Assembly: GCA_949284615.1 (NCBI GenBank)
Contig: CASDWL010000050.1
Span: forward strand, 1-5,034
From: an uncultured Mycoplasma sp.
GTDB taxonomy: Bacteria; Bacillota_I; Bacilli_A; Mycoplasmatales; Metamycoplasmataceae
Length of the DNA: 5,034 nt
Direction of reading: 5' to 3'
Under the pieces are notes generated by a model. The model did not search any database. It saw nothing but the letters and a program-made list of their open reading frames with translations, and was not told the DNA's origin. Below are positions 1-5,034 of the stretch, one piece after another. How positions within the stretch are numbered: the stretch's first letter is position 1; every line of letters begins with the position of its first letter. Position numbers and translations under genes: made by a program.

Positions 1-680
1 TCTTCACCAATAAAATATGATCCTTTTCCTCCATCAGAAACTATTAAATTTTTTAATCCTAATGATTTGATTTTAACCATAGCATTTTTAATATCATTTA
101 AATCTTTTATTTTTATATTTAATAAAGATTCTAATTCAGAACGATTTGGTTTTATAATGAATGGATTATACTTAACCAATTCCAAAATAATTTTAGAATC
201 AATATCTAAAGCAAATTCAATGCCTTTATTATGAATTTTTTGAATTAATTTTATTAAAAATTCTTCCTCACAAATACCCATTATGAAAATAAAATCATCT
301 GAATTTAATTGATCTATAAAATCTAATAATTTATTATATTCATCACTATTAATTTTAGCTCTAGCACCATTTATTTCAAAAGATGAATCTTTTGAGAACA
401 TTTTAACATTAATTCTTGTATCATTTTCTGATGAAAAATTAATCATTTCAACTTTTTCTTCAGACATAAGTTCTAAAAATAATTTTTTAGTTTTTCCACC
501 TAAAAAAGATATTGCTTTATTTTCAAATCCAATTCTTTTAAGAATTATAGAAGCATTAATCCCCTTTCCTCCAGGAACTAACTCATAATCTTCAACTCTA
601 TTTAAATCATTTGATTCAAATTTATTATTTGTATTTATAACATAATCAATTGAAGGAGAAAATGTAATGGTATATATCAT
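1..680 (-). CDS. fruK: 1-phosphofructokinase, PfkB family (3' end cut off by window)
   Basis: The enzyme phosphorylates fructose-1-phosphate with ATP to fructose-1,6-bisphosphate in the cytoplasm, the step after PTS import of fructose. The 226 residues visible start with MIYTITFSPSIDYV, the typical FruK N-terminus. Family landmarks follow in order: PGGKGIN (36-42), SFLGG (58-62), TRINVK (88-93), FEING (101-105), KPNRSELE (177-184) and SDGGKGSYF (215-223). The family's usual length is about 300 residues, so roughly the last quarter, with the GAGD catalytic motif, lies outside the window. The usual GS-L-P loop after the central strand is not recognisable; the sequence there reads FIMGICEEEF (132-141). 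The ATG at 680-678 lies 1 nt after the fruA stop with no Shine-Dalgarno sequence, which suggests translational coupling. No in-frame UGA is present in the visible part. Family assignment is firm. FruK rather than another PfkB sugar kinase follows from the N-terminus and from its neighbour fruA. Confidence 0.93.
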   Translation of the reverse strand, partial: MIYTITFSPSIDYVINTNNKFESNDLNRVEDYELVPGGKGINASIILKRIGFENKAISFLGGKTKKLFLELMSEEKVEMINFSSENDTRINVKMFSKDSSFEINGARAKINSDEYNKLLDFIDQLNSDDFIFIMGICEEEFLIKLIQKIHNKGIEFALDIDSKIILELVKYNPFIIKPNRSELESLLNIKIKDLNDIKNAMVKIKSLGLKNLIVSDGGKGSYFIGE

Positions 681-681
681 A

Positions 682-2835
682 TTAATTATTTATTAATAAT
701 AAATTTGAGTTGAAGTTTTCATTGACATGAAATTTTTGTTGATTTTCAGATTTTTTGAATTTAGAAAATGTTTTATTAAATTTTTCTTTTGCTACTTGTT
801 TATTTTCATTATTTTTACTAAATATTTTATTAAATAAAACAATAAAGAACATTTCAACAACAGCACCAACAACTATTGCAACAATAAAGAATGTAATTCC
901 TAAACCTATTCTTACTCCTTCATCTAATGTCCAAATAGTATCACTTAATTTACATAATGCAACTGTTAAAATTCCACCATGAGGAGCTGAAATAGAAACA
1001 CCCAATGCTCCAATTAATAATCCTGTTATTGCTCCACCTATAACATTTGCAGGAATAATAACCTTAGGTTTAGCTAGTGTAAATGGAATGGCACCTTCTG
1101 AAATAAATGATAGTCCCATAACATAATTTAACATTCCTGTTTTTCTTTCTTCATCTGTTCACATTTTTTTGAAAAATGTACAACATAAAGCAATTCCTAA
1201 TGGAGGAGTCATTCCACCTGCCATAGCTGCGGCCATAGCTATTGTTCCTCCTGAGTTTGTTGTTAATGAAGCTGTTGCAAATAAATATGCAGCTTTATTA
1301 ATAGGACCTCCTAAGTCAAATGCCATCATAGCACCTAATATCATTCCTAATAATCAAGCTAAATAATTTTTACCTTCCATTAATTCTAAAAATTTAGTAA
1401 ATCCAAAATTTACATAAATCATTGGTATATTTACCATTCAAAATACTGTTACTACAGCTAATGTTCCAAATAAAGGAATGAATAAAATATTTTTAAGCCC
1501 TGAAATTGATGCAGGTAAATAAACAAATACATATTTTACTAATGCAATAAGTATAGCAGCAGCTAAAAATGCTCCAACAATTGCTCCAAAAATACCGGAT
1601 GACCCGCCTCCACTACTTTCAGCTGTACTAAATCAATTTACTTCACCTGTAGATGGATTTAAACTAAACAAGAATTTACCTTGAGACATTAAACCAACCA
1701 TGAATCCAGGCAATAATCCTTGTCTACCTACAATTGCAAATGTAATGTAAGCCCCAATTATAGGAACCATCATTCCAAATGCTAAATCTCCCATTGTTTT
1801 AAATCATTTTGCAGCAGGAGTTCCTGACCCAAAATTACTTTGACCTGAATTTTGGAAGTCAAATAAAAATGCAATTGCTATTAAAATACCACCAAAAACC
1901 ACAAATGGCAACATGTAAGAAACACCAGTCATTAATGAACGATACATTCTTTTTCCGAAACCATTAAAAGACATTTCTTGATTGTCTTGATTAGTTGATT
2001 CTTTTTTATTACTTGAAGCTAAGAATTTTTCACCTTTTCTATCTAATAATTTTTGAATTTCTTTTTTAGCATCTTTAATAACAGGTTTTGTACCCATCTC
2101 TAAAACATTTTCATGACCTGAAAATTTAGATAATTCAACAACACGATCACACGCTATTAAAACACCCTTAGCATTTTTAATATCTTTTTCAGTTAAAACG
2201 TTTTTAGCTCCATCTGCACCTTGAGTTTCAACTTTGATTTTAATATTCATTTCTTTTGCTGCTTTTTCTAACATATCACGAGCCATAAAAGTATGTGCTA
2301 TTCCTGTAGGACAAGCTGTTATTGCAACAATATCATAAGTTCCTTCAGCAGTAGAAGAAATTTGATTAGAATTATCTTCTTTTACCTCATTATATTTATT
2401 TATTAATTTATTTAAAGAATTAATCGATTTAATGTTTATTAATTCGTTTTTAAAATTTTCATTCATTAATAATTTCATTAAATCAGCAAGAATTTCTACA
2501 TGTGATCCACTTTCTTTTGGATTTAATGCAATAAAGAATATATATTTAACTGGATTTCCATCTAAAGATTCTCAATCCATATCTTTCACTTTTGCGAAAA
2601 AAATAACTGATTTTTTCATTACCTCATCTCTAATATGAGGAATAGCTATTCCTTCACCAATTCCTGTTGAGGTTTCTGCTTCTCTTTTTAAAGCTAATTC
2701 AACTATTGTTTTTTTATTAGAAGCATATTTTTTTTCAACTAAAATTTTTGCAAAAGATTCAAGAGCTTCTTTTTTTGTTTTATATGATTTATCAACAACA
2801 ATTAAATCATTTTTAAAAAATTCATTTAATTTCAC
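682..2835 (-). CDS. fruA: PTS fructose-specific permease EIIABC
   Basis: This membrane protein imports fructose and phosphorylates it to fructose-1-phosphate using phosphate relayed from EI and HPr. The 717-residue reading frame is continuous only if six UGA codons (residues 88, 344, 401, 466, 494, 559) are read as Trp. EIIA spans about 1-145, with the phosphorylated histidine His67 in GEGIAIPH. A polar linker follows. EIIB spans about 166-268, with active-site Cys175 in [17 protein letters not shown] runs from about 288 to 667 with many hydrophobic segments and the family motifs [12 protein letters not shown] (370-381), [11 protein letters not shown] (506-516) and ISEGAIPF (578-585). A hydrophilic, Lys/Asn-rich tail fills about 668-717. 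The start is GTG at 2835-2833. AAAGGAG at 2847-2841 lies 5 nt upstream and overlaps the end of the regulator gene. The gene is 2 nt after the regulator and 1 nt before fruK, so the three are probably one operon. The A-B-C domain order and the motifs make fructose the best substrate; mannitol permeases differ in EIIB and EIIC. Confidence 0.96.
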
Positions 2836-2837
2836 TC

Positions 2838-3593
2838 TTACTCCTTTGTTTTTATTATTTGAATATTAGAAACATTATTTAAATTTCTTAAATTCTTATC
2901 TTTTATATCAGATACAATAATAATTTTTGATTTACTATCATCAAATCTAAATGTCGATATAGTATTGAATTTTTCTTTCTCTGCTAATATAACAGTTATT
3001 AAAGACTTTTTCATTATTTCTAATTTCGCTTTTGCTTCTCTTTTTTCAGGTGTATATAAAAAACCGTTTTTATCTATACCATTTACACCCAAAAAAGAAA
3101 TAGGAAAATTAATTTTATTTAATTCTTCTTCATTAAAATTAACAATTGATTTTGTTTCAGGTTTTAATGTTCCACCAAGGATATTAACATTTTTAAAACC
3201 TAATTCTAAAGCTAAATTGGCATTTGTTATGGAATTTGTAAATAATTCTATATTTTTATCTAAAAATTGTAATAAATAGTAACAAGTGCTTCCTGAATCT
3301 ATAAAAATGGTCTTATAATTTAATGCTAATTGAGAAGCATATTTAGCTATTTTAATTTTCGATTCTACATTTGTATTAAGTTTATTTTCAATTTTTTGAT
3401 CTTGAAAATTTTCAACTTCATTCAACAGAATCTCACCAAATGACCTATTAATAAGTCCTTGATTTTCTAATTTAATTAAATATCTTCTAGCTGAAGACTG
3501 AGTTAATTGAAAAACTTTTTCAATATTTTTAGATTTGACAATTTTATGTTTCTTAACATATTCATAAATTTTGTTTTCAATAATTTTTGGCAT
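2838..3593 (-). CDS. fruR: DeoR-family transcriptional regulator, probable fructose operon regulator
   Basis: This 251-residue cytoplasmic DNA-binding protein has the usual length and two-domain layout of the DeoR family. An N-terminal winged helix-turn-helix lies at about 1-57, with the recognition-helix region QSSARRYLIKLENQGLI (32-48). The C-terminal effector domain carries DSGST (99-103), TNSITNANLAL (119-129), LGGTLKP (139-145), a later FLGVNGIDKNGF stretch and KREAKAKLEIMKKS. Domains of this type bind sugar phosphates; fructose-1-phosphate is the likely effector here, by inference from context. It is the first gene of the operon. Its last codons, AAG GAG TAA, supply the ribosome binding site of fruA. 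In Spiroplasma citri the equivalent gene also heads the fructose operon and is reported as an activator. Whether this protein activates or represses cannot be read from the sequence. The ATG at 3593 has no Shine-Dalgarno sequence, which fits a very short leader. No UGA codon occurs in frame. Confidence 0.88.
   Translation of the reverse strand: MPKIIENKIYEYVKKHKIVKSKNIEKVFQLTQSSARRYLIKLENQGLINRSFGEILLNEVENFQDQKIENKLNTNVESKIKIAKYASQLALNYKTIFIDSGSTCYYLLQFLDKNIELFTNSITNANLALELGFKNVNILGGTLKPETKSIVNFNEEELNKINFPISFLGVNGIDKNGFLYTPEKREAKAKLEIMKKSLITVILAEKEKFNTISTFRFDDSKSKIIIVSDIKDKNLRNLNNVSNIQIIKTKE
2841..2847 (-). promoter_or_regulatory. Shine-Dalgarno sequence of fruA, inside the end of fruR
   Basis: On the minus strand AAAGGAG lies 5 nt before the GTG at 2835-2833. 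It is the only strong Shine-Dalgarno sequence at any of the gene starts in the window. It decides the GTG start, since no in-frame ATG lies nearby. It occupies the last two sense codons of fruR, so ribosomes finishing fruR end directly on it. Confidence 0.8.
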
Positions 3594-3602
3594 TTTAACA
3601 CC

Positions 3603-3639
3603 ATGATTAATTATATATTGATATATGATTTATTTTGAA
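3603..3639 (-). promoter_or_regulatory. Putative promoter of the fruR-fruA-fruK operon
   Basis: On the minus strand a perfect -10 hexamer TATAAT lies at 3615-3610. A weak -35-like TTCAAA lies at 3639-3634, 18 nt upstream. Transcription would start near 3603 and leave a leader of only about 10 nt before the fruR ATG. That would explain the absence of a Shine-Dalgarno sequence. The -35 element falls inside the first copy of the 10-bp repeat, so a protein bound there would touch RNA polymerase. The call is by eye; TATAAT-like words are frequent in such AT-rich DNA. Confidence 0.5.
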
Positions 3640-3663
3640 TAAATTTGAATAAATTTGAATAAA
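3634..3663. repeat. Three tandem 10-bp repeats, candidate FruR operator
   Basis: TTTGAATAAA occurs three times without change at 3634-3643, 3644-3653 and 3654-3663. On the fruR strand it reads TTTATTCAAA. A looser copy with one extra base (TGAATCATAAA) starts at 3681. A 10-bp period puts each copy on nearly the same face of the helix, and the array starts at the -35 region of the fruR promoter. Direct repeats upstream of a promoter are a common operator layout for DeoR-family regulators. Assigning this one to FruR is inference. Confidence 0.6.
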
Positions 3664-3725
3664 TTATAATTCATGCTTTTTGAATCATAAAAATATTATT
3701 TTGATTATTATCATTATTGTTTTTT

Positions 3726-3743
3726 ATATGTTTAAATACATAT
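3726..3743. repeat. Inverted repeat in the divergent intergenic region
   Basis: ATATGT and ACATAT form a perfect 6-bp inverted repeat separated by 6 bases. It sits about 130 bp from fruR and 155 bp from the LRR gene. It could be a protein-binding site, but short A/T-rich inverted repeats arise easily by chance here. Confidence 0.25.
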
Positions 3744-3848
3744 TTAAAAAATTAATTTCAATCGTTTTTATGGAAAAAAAATAAGAATAGTATCATAATT
3801 TAATATATTTATTTTTTATTAACATAGATTATTTAAAGAGATATTTGA

Positions 3849-3870
3849 TTAAATTTATATTAAATTTATG
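3849..3870. repeat. 11-bp tandem direct repeat upstream of the LRR gene promoter
   Basis: TTAAATTTATA (3849-3859) is followed directly by TTAAATTTATG (3860-3870); 10 of 11 positions match. The second copy covers the expected -35 position of the promoter at 3881-3889. It may affect promoter strength or bind a regulator. Chance in AT-rich DNA is possible. Confidence 0.35.
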
Positions 3871-3880
3871 GCTTTTTTTA

Positions 3881-3889
3881 TGCTAAAAT
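3881..3889 (+). promoter_or_regulatory. Extended -10 promoter of the LRR protein gene
   Basis: TGCTAAAAT has the TGn extension plus a -10-like TAAAAT at 3884-3889. The ATG follows 8 nt later at 3898, so the transcript would start at or next to the start codon, that is leaderless. No Shine-Dalgarno sequence precedes the ATG. The downstream paralog has almost the same block before its ATG, which supports function. Seven T residues (3873-3879) lie directly upstream in the spacer. Confidence 0.5.
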
Positions 3890-3897
3890 GAAATTAT

Positions 3898-4626
3898 ATG
3901 AAAGCAAAAGTTTTAAGTACATTAATAGGTTTTACATCAATAACTTCTATTGCACTTGTTGCAGTTTCTTTGACTACAACTCATTTCATTCTAATAGGTG
4001 GTGAAATGCAAAATGATGATATACCTGTTGATATAGAAATGTATGATGAAAAAAATAAAATGTATTTTAATGGAGCAGGAGAAATTTTAAGATATGATGG
4101 AAATGCTACTATTTTAAAAATTCCTGAATATTTAGAAAGTGCTAAATATGGAAAAATACAAGTTAAAAAAATAGCTGCTAATGCCTTCTATTATTCTGAA
4201 TTTACTCAATTAAGTCTTCCTAATTCTATAATAGAAATTGGTGATAGTGCTTTTGCTTATTCTAAATTAACTCAATTGAGTCTTCCTAGTTCTTTAGTTA
4301 GAATTGGCACAGGTGCTTTTATTAGGTCAAGGCTAACTGAATTAATTATTCCAGATTCTGTAACAGAAATTGGCGATATGGCTTTTATGGTTTCTGAATT
4401 AACTGAATTGGCTCTTTCTAATTCATTAGTTAAAATTGGAACTAATGCTTTCTTATATTCTAAATTAACTGAATTAGTTATTCCGGATTCTGTAACAGAA
4501 ATTGGTTTTGGTGCTTTTTCTTTTATTCAAGATTCTGAAGTTGTGTTGCCTGAAAATTGCAAATATTACTCTAACACATTTCCTTCTACTTGTGTAGTAA
4601 GAGGTGGTGTTAAAGTTAACTCTTAA
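3898..4626 (+). CDS. BspA/TpLRR-type leucine-rich repeat surface protein without lipobox
   Basis: The 242-residue product has a short Lys-containing N-terminus, then a hydrophobic segment at about 5-34 that could anchor it in the membrane or act as a signal peptide. Residues 41-92 match the start of the downstream lipoprotein gene (39 of 46 identical over 41-86, counted by eye). Then come 22-residue repeats starting at 96, 118, 140, 162 and 184, plus a degenerate one at 206. The consensus is about AFxxSxLTxLxLPxSxxxIGxx, typical of the LRR_5/BspA family. Proteins of this family are surface exposed and often bind host matrix or other cells; for this protein that is inference. The position of the lipobox Cys in the paralog (Cys28) is His29 here, so it should not be lipidated at that site. 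There are no Trp residues and two Cys (221, 232) near the C-terminus. The ATG at 3898 is chosen from its match to the paralog start and the promoter spacing. Confidence 0.87.
   Translation: MKAKVLSTLIGFTSITSIALVAVSLTTTHFILIGGEMQNDDIPVDIEMYDEKNKMYFNGAGEILRYDGNATILKIPEYLESAKYGKIQVKKIAANAFYYSEFTQLSLPNSIIEIGDSAFAYSKLTQLSLPSSLVRIGTGAFIRSRLTELIIPDSVTEIGDMAFMVSELTELALSNSLVKIGTNAFLYSKLTELVIPDSVTEIGFGAFSFIQDSEVVLPENCKYYSNTFPSTCVVRGGVKVNS
4183..4578 (+). repeat. 66-bp tandem coding repeats (LRR units) with higher-order 132-bp duplication
   Basis: Six consecutive 66-bp units begin at 4183, 4249, 4315, 4381, 4447 and 4513; the last is degenerate. Units 3 and 5 are the most similar, both encoding PDSVTEIG. 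Units 2 and 4 resemble each other (SLVRIGTGAF against SLVKIGTNAF). The pairs 4249-4380 and 4381-4512 therefore look like a later 132-bp duplication. Small palindromes recur at fixed phases in the units: ACTCAATTGAGT at 4270-4281, and TTCTGT-A-ACAGAA at 4356-4368 and again exactly 132 bp later at 4488-4500. Confidence 0.85.
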
Positions 4627-4698
4627 AATTTTAATGAATAGTTTTTCTACTGATATATTTTTCACTTTTTATAATTATTGTTTTATCTTATAAAATAT

Positions 4699-4744
4699 AA
4701 AAAGCTAAATAATAAATTCAAGTATTTGAGTATTTAGACTTTTT
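4699..4744 (+). terminator. Putative rho-independent terminator after the LRR gene
   Basis: AAAAAG-CTAAATA (4699-4711) can pair with TATTTAG (4731-4737) and, after one bulged A, CTTTTT (4739-4744). That gives about 13 base pairs with a U-rich end. The 19-nt loop contains a further small hairpin, TCAA-GTAT-TTGA (4718-4729). The stem is A/U-rich, which weakens it, but no other hairpin between the two paralogs ends in a T run. The promoter of the next gene follows about 20 bp later. Confidence 0.5.
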
Positions 4745-4764
4745 ATATACATACAAAAAATTTG

Positions 4765-4773
4765 TGTTAAAAT
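4765..4773 (+). promoter_or_regulatory. Extended -10 promoter of the downstream lipoprotein gene
   Basis: TGTTAAAAT has the TGn extension and TAAAAT at 4768-4773. The ATG at 4780 follows 6 nt later, which again predicts a leaderless transcript with no room for a Shine-Dalgarno sequence. The block matches TGCTAAAATGA before the first paralog. Six A residues (4755-4760) lie just upstream. No convincing -35 box is visible. Confidence 0.5.
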
Positions 4774-4779
4774 GATTTT

Positions 4780-5034
4780 ATGAAGATAAAAAATTTAAAA
4801 GTTTTAAATGTAATAGGATTAAGTTCAATTGCATTTGTTGCAATTCCATTTGTTACTTCTTGTTCTAATCAAGGTGATGGAGAAGCGCAAAATGGAGATA
4901 TACCTACAGATATAGAAATGTATGATGAAAAAAATCATATATATTTCAATGGAGCAGGAGAAATTTTAAGATATGACGGGAATGCTACCACTTTAGAAAT
5001 TCCTGAATATTTAGAAAGTCCTGAATATGGAAAA
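4780..5034 (+). CDS. Prolipoprotein, paralog of the LRR surface protein (3' end outside window)
   Basis: Eighty-five residues are visible. Lys residues at 2, 4 and 7 and a hydrophobic stretch (about 8-26) lead to a lipobox, FVTSC, with the lipidated cysteine expected at 28. A polar linker SNQGDGEAQNG follows. After processing by the lipoprotein signal peptidase the mature protein should be tethered to the outer face of the membrane. From residue 40 it is nearly identical to the upstream gene (DIEMYDEKN, FNGAGEILRYDGNAT, IPEYLES), so LRR repeats probably follow beyond the edge. Tandem lipoprotein paralogs are typical of mollicute surface-antigen families. Function beyond surface display cannot be read from the visible part. 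The ATG at 4780 follows from the match with the upstream gene start. Confidence 0.85.
   Translation, partial: MKIKNLKVLNVIGLSSIAFVAIPFVTSCSNQGDGEAQNGDIPTDIEMYDEKNHIYFNGAGEILRYDGNATTLEIPEYLESPEYGK

Larger units (their letters stand above)
3594..3897. other. Divergent intergenic region between fruR and the LRR protein gene
   Basis: These 304 bases carry no supportable gene on either strand. From left to right they hold a short leader and -10 box for fruR, three 10-bp repeats over the -35 region, a small inverted repeat, A/T-only tracts including eight A residues at 3774-3781, an 11-bp tandem repeat, seven T residues at 3873-3879, and the extended -10 of the rightward gene. A 19-codon start-to-stop run from 3603 has no ribosome binding site and was not called. 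Confidence 0.8.

Noticed and set aside
755..982. Plus-strand reading frame opposite fruA
   Set aside because: It is antisense to a well-supported EIIC coding region, has no recognisable family or ribosome site, and arises from the codon bias of the opposite strand. The same applies to the plus-strand frames at 1169-1366 and 2432-2638 (also opposite fruA) and at 2965-3279 (opposite fruR).
682..2835. fruA as a pseudogene broken by stop codons
   Set aside because: All internal stops are TGA in one continuous frame, and the joined protein carries every expected EIIA, EIIB and EIIC motif. UGA as Trp explains it fully.
3603..3662. Small plus-strand reading frame of 19 codons in the intergenic region
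   Set aside because: It has no ribosome site, uses a UGA, and lies inside the fruR promoter and repeats.
4183..4578. CRISPR-like or satellite repeat array
   Set aside because: The repeats are in-frame 66-bp units coding for LRR motifs, contiguous without spacers, and diverge mainly in ways that keep the protein pattern.
4474..4665. Minus-strand reading frame opposite the end of the LRR gene
   Set aside because: It overlaps the repeat-coding region antisense, has no family match and depends on the repeat codon pattern of the other strand.
4681..4695. Hairpin TTTTAT-CTT-ATAAAA as terminator
   Set aside because: It is not followed by a T run and its stem contains only A-T pairs; the hairpin at 4699-4744 is the better candidate.
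1..5034. Transposase, integrase, tRNA or rRNA genes
   Set aside because: None was recognised on either strand; no terminal inverted repeats or structured GC-richer RNA-like segments stand out.

Overview
The window looks like a piece of a mollicute genome (Mycoplasma, Spiroplasma or a close relative). It is extremely AT-rich, A/T-ending codons dominate, and in-frame UGA codons must be read as tryptophan for the large PTS gene to be intact. A UGA-decoding mollicute is well supported. The species is not identifiable from this alone.

Left part (minus strand, 3593 down to 1): a compact fructose utilisation operon in the order regulator - fruA - fruK. A DeoR-family regulator (2838-3593, likely FruR) is followed after 2 nt by a 717-residue fructose PTS permease with domains EIIA-EIIB-EIIC (682-2835, GTG start, six UGA Trp codons). 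After 1 nt comes 1-phosphofructokinase (1-680, C-terminus cut off by the window edge). The permease imports fructose and phosphorylates it to fructose-1-phosphate. The kinase then makes fructose-1,6-bisphosphate for glycolysis. The general PTS proteins EI and HPr are not in the window. The same gene order is known for the fructose operon of Spiroplasma citri.

Middle (3594-3897): a 304-bp intergenic region between divergent genes. It contains a plausible fruR promoter, three perfect helically phased copies of a 10-bp repeat overlapping its -35 region (a candidate FruR operator), an inverted repeat, an 11-bp tandem repeat and an extended -10 promoter for the rightward gene.

Right part (plus strand, 3898-5034): two tandem paralogous surface-protein genes. 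The first (3898-4626) encodes a 242-residue protein with 22-residue BspA/TpLRR-type leucine-rich repeats. The second (4780 to beyond the edge) encodes a prolipoprotein with a clear lipobox and a nearly identical domain after the signal region. The first protein has a hydrophobic N-terminus but has lost the lipobox cysteine. Both genes appear to be transcribed leaderless from the same extended -10 motif, and a terminator-like hairpin separates them. The repeat DNA shows higher-order duplication and small palindromes at fixed phases, as expected of a variable surface-antigen family. No mobile element, CRISPR array or RNA gene was recognised.
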